From assembly GCA_963971405.1 (NCBI GenBank), contig OZ020485.1, positions 28,415,921 through 28,479,920 on the forward strand: a stretch of DNA of 64,000 nucleotides, read 5' to 3'. The notes under the pieces are model-generated. The model ran no database searches and had not been told where the DNA came from. It saw only the letters and a list, made by a program, of their open reading frames with translations. The stretch is from Psococerastis gibbosa. Taxonomy: Eukaryota; Arthropoda; Insecta; Psocodea; Psocidae. Below are positions 38,691 through 48,540 of the stretch, piece after piece. The number at the start of each line of letters is the position of its first letter. Within the stretch, counting starts at the first letter, position 1. The position numbers and the translations under genes are program-made.

Positions 38691-38938
38691 AAAGGCGGGG
38701 TTTCCACCGACCTCTTATTGCAGAATGCAAATGACATTGACGGAAATGTTTGTTTTACTCTATGCCATAGTTAAAATTGATCAATGATCATACAGTAAAA
38801 TCACAAACAAACTGAAATTAAAAATGGCGTCATGGGATATGTTAAGTACAAACATAGATTTCTATAAAAAGAAAAATTCAAATTTCCGTCAATGTCACTT
38901 GCATTCTGCAATGAGAGGTCGGTGGAAACCCGGCCTAA
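38691..38938. mobile_element. Foldback miniature element, 248 bp
   Basis: Arms AAAGGCGGGGTTTCCACCGA / inverse, then TTGCAGAATGCAAATGACAT / inverse. The central core TTTTACTCTATGCCATAGTT...AAAAATGGCGTCATGGGATA is shared with the 10613 and 388-bp elements. The 91-residue frame starting MASWDML lies within it and is a by-product of the repeat. Confidence 0.85.
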
Positions 38939-39477
38939 GTCTTGAAGTCTTAGAATGCTGTAGGCATTCTATTGTTCAGTTGATGATAGGGGCATTCACT
39001 ATCCCGTGGAAAATTGGAAAACTCAGTTATGTTTCATTTCAGCGTAAGGGGACGCTTCTGACCCAGTTCTTTGACTCCACTCAGTCGGCTAGCGTGTGAA
39101 GCTCCGGGATAGACTAAGAGTCTTTTCTCGACTATCTGTCCTATTTTTCCTTCTGAGTTACAATGGGCTACCGATCGGCAGGAACATTACGATATAACAT
39201 GAGTAACATAACAAACCACTGTAACTTTCACCAGTGCCGAATTAACCACTGGGGGGGCCGGGGGCACAAGATATGGGGGGGGGGGGCGTGGGTGCAAACC
39301 AGAGGCGGACGAGGCGGTCCCAGACAGAGGCGGTCCCAGACCACATAAAAGGGGGAGGCACTTGTCAGTGCCGTAACGATAGGTGTATAAACTGGCACCT
39401 CTCCACCCATTTTCATAGAAGTTGCTCAGGAGACAGAGGGCAGAAATATTGGGGGTTTCCACAATTCGGGAGCAAGA

Positions 39478-41240
39478 AGGCTTATATATTACAAGGAATT
39501 AATATAATTATGGACAAGGGGGGCCCGGGGGTCTCCCCCGTGAGAATTTTTTTGAAAAATAGAGCTGAAATGGTGAAGTGTTACGCATTTTGAGAGCAAT
39601 AAGGCTTTGTCACACTCCAAATACCACTAATTGGGACCTTCTATAGATTAGAGTATTCAGAGTGGACTTATGAGAGGGGAATTATATATAAGCTTATAGG
39701 ATGGTACCAAATACCTTATATTATATTAATACACTTAACATTAATACCACATAATAACTTAGGGACAACTTAAGCACTTAAGGGACAAGGGACAACATAA
39801 TGAATTGGGGGGGGGGGGCAACTTAGTTACATAAGGGCTACATGATAACGTACTTACTCCATCCATAGGAGCTTACTCCTACTTGCACCGTGTATCAACT
39901 CACATGGTGAATCAGTTCTGTCTCACTAGGCTCTATAGACTCTATCTATAGTCTCTAACTATAGTCTCTATAACTCTCTCATTCTTCGAACCCACGGTTC
40001 GTGATTTATACATTATGGCTAAGGACATACGTGACGACCGATATAACATTTACACAACAGAGGTTTGCCGTCTGTCCTCAGCCCTGAGCCTAGGCCAAGA
40101 AGAGCGTATGCTCTTGTGTTAGGCCTGGAGCGTAACACCCACCACCCTCACAGAGTTGAAAAAACTCATCGTGATGGGGTTTTTTCATAAAGACAGATTA
40201 GACCTGTATTAAAACACAAAACAGTAAGTTATTATGGGACACAATATTAGCAGATCATAAAAAATAGAGGGGCAAACAACATTATAAAATTGGGACAACA
40301 ATAACAACAACACATAACATAATGAGATAGATGTGCGTGTGTGTGTGCCCGAGATGGCTGGGAAGTGAGGAAGTGAAGTGTAGACTTGTAGGGGGCTCGA
40401 CGTGTAGTAGGCGACTTCAAAACATCCTAAAAAAAAAAAAAAAAAAAAACTTGTCACACTCCAAATACCACTAATTGAGACCTTCTATAGATTAGGCCTG
40501 GAGCGTAACAGGCTTATATATTAGAATGAATCTATATAAATGTGATGGACAATGGACTCAGGGGTCTCCCCCGGGAGAAAAGTTTTGAAAAATAGGGCTG
40601 AAATAGTGAGGTCTTGCGCATTTTGAGTGCTGTAACACTTAGATTTTAGAGGCAATGAATATAACTGCTGTCCAAAGGGAGGGGGGGCCGGGGGGCGCAA
40701 TTGCCCGCAGTACCGGTCGCTGCGTCCGCCTCTGGTCCCACCAGACCTCATAAAAGGGGGAGGCACTTGTCAGTGGCGTAACGATAGGTTTTCGAAGAGG
40801 GCAGTGTATAATTTGGTACCCCTTCACCCATTTCGATAAAAGTGTATAAAATGGGGAAAACCGTTCTCATGGATGTATGCAGCTTTTAAATTAATGACCT
40901 TAGTTCGGTTCGGAGGATATGAAGAGGGACCCGGGGGTCTCCCACGGGTGAAATGTTTTGAAAAATAAGGCTGAAATATTGAGGTTTTACACATTTTGAA
41001 AGCAATAAATTTAAGGTTTATCAGGGAATTAATATAATTGTGAACTAATGGGGCCGGGAGGTCTCATTCGCGTAAAAGTTTTTTAAAAATAGGTCTGAAA
41101 TATTGGGATTCTACGCATTTGAGAGGAATAAGGTTTATAAATCACAGGGAATTAATATATGTAATTGGGAACAGGGAGGTCGGGGGTCTCCCCCGGGAGA
41201 AAATGTTCGAAAAATAGGGCTGAAATAGTGGGGTTTTACT
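39478..41240 (+). repeat. About 125-bp tandem units inside the hAT element
   Basis: Units lie at about 39478-39602, 40511-40630, 40907-41014, 41015-41127 and 41128-41240. The first two are separated by the LTR-like insertion and the second and third by other repeat sequence. Shared unit order: AAGGTTTATAxA, GGAATTAATATA, GGGTCTCCCCCGGGAGAA, AAAAATAGGGCTGAAATA, GGGTTTTACGCATTTTGA. Confidence 0.7.
39608..40510 (+). mobile_element. LTR-retrotransposon-like insertion, non-autonomous
   Basis: A 903-bp insert with TGTCACACTCC...GGAGCGTAACA ends (TG...CA), flanked by a 5-bp duplication GGCTT (39603-39607 and 40511-40515). A left LTR-like copy is 39608-40137 (530 bp, with TATATATAAG at 39683-39692). 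A right copy, 40452-40510, retains only the first 44 bp and the last 15 bp. Between them are about 314 bp with no coding sequence, ending in 20-odd A directly before the right copy, where a polypurine tract would sit. No tRNA primer-binding site was recognised. It may be a miniature LTR element; the right LTR has suffered an internal deletion. Confidence 0.65.
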
Positions 41241-41408
41241 TTCAATTTTTACTTTTAATTTCAAAACTTTTAATTTCTAATTTTTTATATTTTAATATAC
41301 AATAGAAATATCTCATTCTGGGGGGGGGCGGAATTTTAGGTATTTCTGGGGGGCCGGGGGCCTGTGCCCCAAGGGCCCATGGGTTAGTCCGGCACTGACT
41401 TTCACGGC

Positions 41409-41872
41409 CGGAGTCAATTGAAGAACCAGTCGAATCCGGGCTGATGGGCCGTGGTTGAATTGAAAGAGAACTTCCTAACGTTAGCGGTCGACATCTTCAG
41501 TGGCGCTGCATAGTGCGTAGACTTCGAAGGTTGTACATCAGTGGCTCCATAGCGAGTGACTGGGTAGGGGGCTGCGCACTGACCTGGACCTGGACGTTGT
41601 TGTTGTGTTTTTCACAAAACAAGGAAAACCAAGGTAATGGAAATTCCCCAGAGGAACATGAGGAACAAAACAGCAACAACAACGACCAGGTATAAAGGTC
41701 AGTGCGCAGCCCCCCTAAAAAGTCACTCCCTACGGAGCCACCGAGGTCCAACCTTCGAAGTCTACACAGCGCCACTGAAGATGTCGACCGCAGATGTTGA
41801 CGAAACGTTTGGAAGTTCACTTTCAATTCGACCACGGCCCATCAGCCCGGATTCTACTGGTTCTTCAATTAA
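41409..41872. repeat. Palindromic repeat P
   Basis: Two inverted arms of about 180 bp (41409-41592 and 41693-41872) around a 100-bp centre. Arms share AATTGAAGAACCAGT, GGGCTGATGGGCCGTGGT, GTCGACATCTTCAGTGGCGC and GGGGGCTGCGCACTGACCT. The left arm lacks the TTTCGTCAACATCTGCG block that the right arm and the single arm at 27734 retain. The open frames of 112-115 residues on both strands are products of the arms. Confidence 0.8.
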
Positions 41873-42732
41873 GAAACCACTATTACTTTTATGGTCGTTT
41901 TATATTGTACTAGTGGGCCTTTGCGCACGAAGGACAAGAGGAAATTTGAAAAAAATATATATAATTTTGAAAGACTGCTTTTGAATAGTTTATTATACCT
42001 GCTTGGTATCTTGCGTTCTATATATATATCTTATTCTCCCTTATTCAAACATTCTTGTTTATAGACTATCTAAGTTAACATTATAGGTGTACTTACTAAT
42101 TTGTGGTAAAGTGGAAATAGTCGGGGAACATCTAAATTTTAATAATAAAAAGATAATGAATAATCGTATAATACATTGAAAATTTTGTATCTTTATTTAA
42201 TTTTAAAATCTTATTTATATTTTCCATTGCTATTCCCACTTTAAGCTATACCACAGGTAAGTCAGCACACTAGTGTAGGCAGGTAATCATGTGCGATATT
42301 TATTAATATATTGAAGTATGGAATAAATCTTGAATAAATAATAGTGGACAGTATAGTGTCAGTGCTGTCGTTGTCAGAGCTATAAACAGCAGTCAAAGTT
42401 CTCTGGGGAAAAAAAATGGTTAAGTCATCGTATTGAATCGTGATAAATAAAGCCGGTGGATTGGACAGAGAGCAAACAAAAGTGTCAAGCTAGCGGGAGA
42501 GGGGGGGGGGGGAGGAGCCCTAATGTGAATTCAAAACATGAAACAAGGAAATAATTCGCAACGAGTTCGATAATCGATTTCTCGAATTGAGCTCACCTCG
42601 TGAATCTCCTGCGATTTCGCTAGAATTTGTTATCGTTTGCTAGGGATTCATGGGCTGTTATGGTGTCGGGACGTCTTCAGAATTTCTCGGGATAATCATT
42701 TTACTGGTGCTGTCACACAAATGCTGTATTCC
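41873..42732. other. No gene seen
   Basis: AT-rich; G tract at about 42499-42512. Confidence 0.5.
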
Positions 42733-42880
42733 TAAGGTGCCCATTCCACATACGTACAACGTCAATGAAAATTATGAAATTGAAGGTGGTAGCAGACATT
42801 AAAGACATACTAAAAATTCTGCTACCACCTTCAAATTCATAATTTTCATTGACGTTGTACGTATGTGGAATGGGCGCCTA
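42733..42880. mobile_element. Foldback miniature element, 148 bp
   Basis: Near-perfect palindrome: TAAGGTGCCCATTCCACATA, GTACAACGTCAATGAAAATT, GAAGGTGGTAGCAGA and their inverses. It directly abuts, sharing the TA at 42879-42880, the 388-bp foldback element to the right. Confidence 0.85.
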
Positions 42881-43266
42881 AGGCGCCCATTCCATTGACC
42901 GGCTAGGGCTATTTCCAAAACGGTGACGTGGTAGCAGACACTCAAGACTTAGGTAGCGTCTCCATCGACCTCGCATTGCAGATTGCAAGTGACATTGACG
43001 GAAATGTTTGTTTTTCTTTTTATAGAAATCTATTAAAATGTTTGTAATTAACATGTCCCATGAAGCCATTTTTTAATTTTAGTTTGTTTGTTTGTGATGT
43101 TATTGTATGATCATTGATCAATTGTAACTATGGCATAGAGGAAAATAAACATTTCCGTCAATTCTGCAATGCGAGGTCGGTGGAAACGCCACCTAAGTCT
43201 TGAGTGTCTGCTACCACGTCACCGTTTTGGAAATAGCCCTAGCCGGTCAATGGAATGGGCACCTTA
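42879..43266. mobile_element. Foldback miniature element, 388 bp, copy 2
   Basis: Same length and almost the same sequence as 22893-23280 (few substitutions, e.g. in the loop TTGTAACTATGG). The close identity of two copies 20 kb apart points to recent mobility. Confidence 0.9.
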
Positions 43267-43385
43267 GTGGATTGCCGTGTTGATTGTGATTATGTACGCA
43301 ATAATGTTTACTGGAGTTGCATCGGTCATTATGTAACACATACCAAAAACAAGGCCCTGCGGGAACTAAACTACTTACATGGGGT

Positions 43386-43646
43386 CAATGGCGTAACGAT
43401 AGGTTTTCGAAAGGGGCGGTGTTTCATTTGGCACCCCCCCCCCCATTTTCATAAAAGTGTATAGAAGTGGAGGGCCGTTCTTATAGACTTACGCAGCTTT
43501 TAAATTAATGACATTGGTTTTATGTTATACTATTTTGTTGTATAATATGCATGATGACTATATTTTGTCCAATTTGGCGCCCCTAGGGGATGTGACGCCC
43601 GGGCGGACCGCCCCTTCCGTCCCCCCCCCCACTCGTTACGCTACTG
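43386..43646. mobile_element. Miniature hAT-like element (GGCGTAACGA family)
   Basis: Ends CAATGGCGTAACGA and TCGTTACGCTACTG. Flanks CATGGGGT and CTTGGGGA match at 6 of 8. The left half (CGTAACGATAGGTTTTCGAA, CTTTTAAATTAATGAC) recurs at 40772-40905 and its start at 39371-39383. Confidence 0.65.
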
Positions 43647-43654
43647 CTTGGGGA

Positions 43655-44520
43655 CCTATGCTATCCTTAGAACCCCAGAAATACTCCAAAGATACACATG
43701 TCCTATTTAATTCCTTCAGATTTAGCTAAATTGTTCTCGAATTTATGAAGTATAAACCAGGAATTAAAAAAAATATATATATATATGTGTTTTTAAGAGG
43801 ATTACTGTGTGTTGTTCGTAGGTACTATGCGTCAAGCACCAAGTTTAAAGAGCTTCACAATAACTACGGGTTAATTAATTAAGTCACATCATGTATTAAA
43901 TCGAAAATGGCTTAAACACTAACTGTAAGTAACGCTATAACCTCAGAAACTTCCACACTTAAGGAGTCAGACTTAAATCTTCTCTTAGATATACTAACGG
44001 AAATAAAGCTTAATAGCAAAGTTAACAGCAATCATGGGCTGTAAACTGTAAGTATTAATGGCGGGGGAGGAGGGTGGATGGGGACGGGGGGTAGAAACGG
44101 GCATCTTATACGGTTACTATGAACTATGTGAGCTCAATCTCTAATTCAGTTCAAGAAAACTATGTATAGTAAGTTGTGTGTGTGAACTTGTGAGATTTTG
44201 AGCCCTTTGGCTCACTCTTACAATTATATAACCGAGTCAGGTGTCTATGACGATCTTTTTAAAAAGGTTATAACTGTTACAGTCTATTTGTAATATTGTA
44301 ATATGATATCGTAAAACAATCGCGCTAGTGATCACCCCAATATTGAAAAAAAAATCCAATAGTGTAAGCCTAGTTTAAAATGATATGATTAAAAAATATT
44401 CAACTGGGACTTAATACCTATTTATAGATGTTTGCAAGGTTACTTACAAGCGCCAAAATTAAAATAAATAAATGGAAATGTGTGGCTTTCGAAGGTGAAT
44501 TTCTTTATTGCCTAGGCCAA
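43655..44520. other. No gene seen
   Basis: TA run near 43770-43785 and G-rich patch at 44053-44096. No coding support. Confidence 0.5.
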
Positions 44521-45010
44521 GGCAGTACCCAGAAATTCTGAGTGGGGGGGGGGGGGTTCAGTCAAAAGTAGCCTAGTAATGAATAGAAATGTAGGGAAAT
44601 TATAGCTTATGTAACGGCCAAGTATGTGTAACTTGTACACATGTTATGCAAATAGACGAGCAGGAGTCCTCCCCCCCCCCCTGGGGGAACTATTTTGATA
44701 ACATATGAAATAGTGGGGTTTTTCGCATTTTGAATTATTTTAGTAGCAGTGAATTTAAGATTTTATTGTACAAGATTGTGGTCTCTACCTATAGGAACGT
44801 ATTTGATCAACTAATAAAATAATGCTCGAGATAATAGGGTTTTACGCATTTCAATAGCATTTAAGTTTAGTTTTTACCGACGAAGATGGCTATCTATGGG
44901 TATCTAGGCTACAAAAAATTTGGGTAACATAAATGCAAATTTACAAATTTACATTTCTCGGGTCTCTCCCGGAGAAAGTAGGCCTATTTCAACAAATAGG
45001 CGCGAAATAG
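44521..45010. repeat. Diverged pieces related to the hAT interior units
   Basis: GTAGTGGGGTTTTTCGCATTTTG-like (44710-44735), a second TAGGGTTTTACGCATTTC (44836-44853) and GGGTCTCTCCCGGAGAAAG (44960-44978) resemble the 125-bp units at 39478-41240. A G tract is at 44544-44557 and a C tract at 44670-44680. Confidence 0.5.
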
Positions 45011-47217
45011 AGGGGTTGATAGCAGTGATGTTTAGATGATACCAACTGAAATTCTTATATCTACAATCAGATGGGAGCATATGATGAGCTTATTTTAATA
45101 TTGTAAATGTTGTTGTTTAATTTGATTTAATAAATTTGATTTGATTTCAATAATTTGAAATAAATTTATCTCATAAATACAAATCACACATTCTCATACG
45201 TATATAGGCTAGATAATAAATAATAAATAAATGATATAAAAAAAACTGACTAAAAGTGAAACTGCAGTTTTATAGATGGAACTCTGTCTGGATTGCACAC
45301 GAACATACTGTATATGCAGCATATTCCGTGTAACCCCATTTGGATCAGATGGTTTTGCGCGAGATGTTTTAAAAATGTAAAAAAGGCTAGCTAGCTATTT
45401 TCCGCTAAATTTTCAAACACCACTCGAGGATTCAGTTCTTTTCCAGCTAAATTGAACGGCCTTTTCTCATTTTACATTATAAAAATCGCAGTTAATTGAA
45501 TTTAATTTGACGAACTGAAGGTTGAATTTGAAGGGTAACACAAGACGGGTGACTCTCAAGGAATCGGAGATTTCCTGGCTGAGATGGGATGAGACTTAAG
45601 GGGTGAATTTTCCTGGAAAATTATTTTTTCCAGCAGTTGACTTTATGAAATCCATTCTCAAAATTTCTATCAGCATATAATAATAGTAATATAATAATAA
45701 TAAACCATTGCAGTTTTTACATAATCCTGACTGAATATGCCTTAGGAGCATTATTAAACATTTAAAATATGACATATATTATTGCATATTAGAGAACTAG
45801 CCTCTCTCGTCACTCAGTTCATGCTGGCTTGGAGTTTGAGTTGGTACTTCCTCAAAGTGACTATATTTTCAGCTATCGGGTACACAATGAGTAGGAGCTA
45901 CTGCTGTTTTCAATATTTTATTCATGGGTTTTTAGAAACTATGCAAACAATAAAAAAATCCTGGGGTAATAGTTTTTCTTTACAGTAGCACTATAATTGT
46001 CCAAACCGGGAGTATCCTAATCACTTTCAGCCAAAAATAAATTGTGATGATACACCATGTGGCTGACCGCAAACGGGCTATGACAGTCAAACAGCTTCCT
46101 TCGGCGAATATGAAGATTTTCATTTATATACAAGTACTACAATACGACCAATTTAATTAATTAAAAAAACCTTACAGTACCGAAGGTCGAAATGCCGGAG
46201 GTGCATAACAAATCCCAAACGCATTACTTCCAATATTTTTCCTGCAGCTTCAGAAACTTCAAATTTTAAATAGCCCTATTCTTATTATTTTCAATTCATT
46301 TCTTAACCTTATGGGGCTTAAAATCATCATCATTACAAAAATATATCACATGATCATCCTGTATTGCTAAGAGAATAATTGAAGTTGAAGAAGGGAATGA
46401 ATGATTTTGCATTTTCCATTATTGTAATTGGAAAGGCAGAGCAGAGCAGGTGTCAGGCTCGTCAAGCTTTTTAAATCCAGAACTCAGTGTCATTTGAATG
46501 AGTGCCCCGCCGTGCACTGCAAGTCCCATTACAAATGAAAACCTTTCATAGTGATTAAAATTTGCCCAAAATTTTGCTACACATATATAAGCTGTATATA
46601 AGGCCTATTGTTGCATATTCTTCGAAATGTCGAAAATGAGTGCTAACTCATTTTTATTTTCAGTATTTCCGAGTTTATTTAATTAGTGTTGGTTTTTTAA
46701 TTCAGGAATGACTCACTGAATTGCTTACTGCAACTGCTTAGTATGGTCCGGTCCCACCATCGCATCGCTTGAAAAGGACGACAATAATTCATGGCGGGAC
46801 AGTGGTGCCACCGTTTAGTGTTAGTAATAGTACCTAGGTACTATCGAGACGTAACACGGGAAGATAGGAGCCACCCTCTCTTCTTCAATGTCAATGACTC
46901 AACTCATTTCGGAAATTAAAGGCAATAAAGCTTAGAAGTGGTCAGTGTTTTTATCGATTTTCTTGGCTATTAAAAAAGAGGATCTGAGCAGTTGTATCAA
47001 ATATTTTGTATAGAAATAAAATCAAGCGTTCCGTTATCTTCCAAATCAAAACAATTGCACTTATTGAGTGTATCCAGAGCAATAAAAGGAAGATTAAATG
47101 CTTCTCCCAGAAGGCTGTGAAGCGGCCAAACTGGAACATCTCTCTGGACGGCTTAATAACACCACATTATACTGTACTTATACTATATTATTACATTATA
47201 CTGTACGTACAAAGCTA
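45011..47217. other. No gene seen
   Basis: AT-rich. A TTTGATTTGATTTC run near 45120-45150 resembles the simple-repeat tail of a LINE. The frames of 62-70 residues at 45782 and 46951-47218 have no motif. Confidence 0.45.
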
Positions 47218-47332
47218 GCATGACAGGAAGACGTATTGAAAACGCTGGAAGGATAAGTTAGAAACTGACCTTCGCGAGTTGATGGAACATTGTTCAAAAC
47301 CGAGATAACTGGAGGAGTGTTGTCGAGCAGAC
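47218..47332 (+). pseudogene. LINE C-terminal relic interrupted by the Polinton
   Basis: Reads KRWKDKLETDLREL (47250-47292) and, one frame over, NWRSVVEQTK (47307-47336), continuing as AHQGL plus stop after the Polinton at 62456-62472. It is followed there by a GAAGAA-rich tail (62476-62501). This pattern resembles the C-terminus of some LINE polyproteins. Removing the Polinton and one CAAAGC copy restores the junction. Confidence 0.65.
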
Positions 47333-47338
47333 CAAAGC
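47333..47338 (+). repeat. Polinton target site duplication, left
   Basis: CAAAGC, identical to 62453-62458. Six base pairs is the standard Polinton duplication. Confidence 0.95.
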
Positions 47339-47360
47339 AGTAGTATAGAAAGGGGGGTTC

Positions 47361-47800
47361 TGGGACTTATCCCACCCCCCGTCGAGCTATCCCATCTATC
47401 CCACCCCGTCGTGCTATCCCCCGCGGGTGGTCTATCTATTTTTGCGTGTTATCCCTCGTGGGCGGTCTGAGGTGCTGGGACTTATCCCACCCCCCCGTCG
47501 AGCTATCCCATCTACCCCTCGTGGATGGTCTGAGGTTCTGGCGCTTATCCCCCCCCCGTCGAGACCCGTGGGTGGTCTTTCTATGGCACTATGATTGTTT
47601 TTTTTTTTTTTTTTTTTTTTTTTTGTATAATTACTAATTTGTGAGACACAGAGTTATATTTTGATTTTTTTTTTATTTTTTTAATGGTGTTAATTGAATT
47701 AAAACATTTCTTTCTTCTTCTTTCTTCTTCGTGGGTGGTCTTTGTACCCCGCCGTGCTTATCCCGTTGTCTATCTATCTCTGTACCAGGTGGGTGGTCTA
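47361..47800 (+). repeat. Terminal GTGGGTGGTC / TATCCC motif cluster
   Basis: The motif GTGGGTGGTC or a one-base variant occurs about six times (near 47424, 47460, 47522, 47568, 47731, 47789), commonly alternating with GACTTATCCCACCCCCCGTCGAGCTATCCC-type sequence. It also occurs once at 60485-60494 (inverted) next to the polymerase promoter block. A protein-binding role is possible but only inferred. Confidence 0.7.
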
Positions 47801-47859
47801 TGACGCACCCCCCCCCCTCCCCGTACAGCGTACATCTAGAATGTTCCAAATGTGTCGTT

Positions 47860-47912
47860 ACAAAAGGCATCGCCTTGGGTTGAGGAGCTTAGTTGAAGCC
47901 AAACCTTCATTC
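47860..47912 (+). promoter_or_regulatory. Shared 53-bp upstream block of the TIR gene, left
   Basis: From ACAAAAGGCATCGCCTTGGG to AACCTTCATTC. It is identical to 61884-61936 and matches 60428-60480, upstream of the polymerase gene, at 51 of 53 positions. It contains the small inverted repeat AAGGCATCGCCTT. It ends 49 bases before the start codon; a TATAAG sequence follows at 47934-47939. Confidence 0.75.
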
Positions 47913-47961
47913 AAGACTCAAGTAATACCACTTTATAAGTAAAATTGTATAATCTTACAAC

Positions 47962-48267
47962 ATGACATCTCTATTCAATAAAGTTAATGCCATCAACCAA
48001 GTAGCCGGGCCTACCATACCAATGCGAAAACTAGTGATTGGAGTTAAATACCTAATATTGAAAATAGTGCAAATCGAAAAAACAGAATATGGACCAGCTG
48101 TAAAAGTCATACTGCGAGGATTGGAAAAAGAAGTCGTGGAATGTTTTGTGCCTCAACAATATCTGCCAGCCTTTCAACAAAGTGAAGTTACTCCAGGAGC
48201 TGAGATGTATCTTATCGTTTCAAGCCATCGGGGAAAAAATAGTGTCAACCTACAGATCATAGAATGA
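47962..48267 (+). CDS. TIR-encoded 101-aa protein, left copy
   Basis: A 101-residue protein encoded wholly inside the terminal repeat, so the element has two identical copies (the other is at 61529-61834, minus strand). It starts MTSLFNKVNAINQ, carries PTIPMRKLVIG, then a beta-rich middle (KYLILKIVQIEKTEYGPAVK) and ends in LQIIE. There is no signal peptide or membrane segment. The alternating hydrophobic/charged pattern and size would suit a small OB-fold-like nucleic-acid-binding protein, and I recall similar small arthropod proteins, but this is inference. The 53-bp shared block and a TATA-like TATAAG lie upstream; AATATATG-rich sequence follows. Double dosage and the polymerase-type promoter suggest an early, abundant replication factor. 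Confidence 0.8.
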   Translation: MTSLFNKVNAINQVAGPTIPMRKLVIGVKYLILKIVQIEKTEYGPAVKVILRGLEKEVVECFVPQQYLPAFQQSEVTPGAEMYLIVSSHRGKNSVNLQIIE

Positions 48268-48540
48268 ATATTTCATGATGTATTATTATTGTAAACTACA
48301 GAAATAATGTAAATATATGAATAATTTCTATATATATTTTGTTCTTGTTTTATTAATTTCATAACTAGTTTTAAGCTTACAGTTAGATGATGATGAATAT
48401 TAAAAACTAATGTTTGAAAGAAACAAGCTATTGCTTCAGTCATAATCGAGTACTTGAACTGTGAAGGGTTATCATAATCATAGACTATGAAATGATGTAA
48501 ATCAAATAATTAAACGAGTACATTAGCTAATTAATTTTAA

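Larger units (their letters stand above)
39232..41397. mobile_element. Non-autonomous hAT element, 2.17 kb, composite
   Basis: Ends CAGTGCCGAATTAACC and GGTTAGTCCGGCACTG, flanked by a perfect 8-bp target duplication ACTTTCAC (39224-39231 and 41398-41405). No transposase frame is present. The interior is an array of about five diverged units of about 125 bp (each with GGGGGTCTCCCCCGGGAGAA and AAAAATAGGGCTGAAATA), broken by an LTR-like insertion (39608-40510) and by a second miniature-hAT-like piece (40640-40900). Long G tracts are frequent. Same termini as the 270-bp element at 25462. Confidence 0.85.

Noticed and set aside
39300..40734. A nested hAT element with CAGAGGCGGACG ends
   Set aside because: The inverted ends exist, but the 8-bp flanks do not match and the interval cuts across the LTR-like insertion and the tandem units.
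41775..41807. Hammerhead-ribozyme-like CTGAAGA ... GAAAC with a possible 6-bp stem
   Set aside because: Stem II needs a bulge next to the core and no complementary stem I strand or NUH cleavage site was found upstream.
41497..41984. Frames of 112 and 115 residues
   Set aside because: Products of the inverted arms of repeat P.
22892..43069. MASWD... frames (63-91 residues) found three times
   Set aside because: They lie within palindromic arms of foldback elements; recurrence is due to the repeat, not to a gene family.
47742..47942. 66-residue frame in each terminal repeat
   Set aside because: Overlaps the GC-rich motif zone and the shared upstream block; composition looks non-coding.
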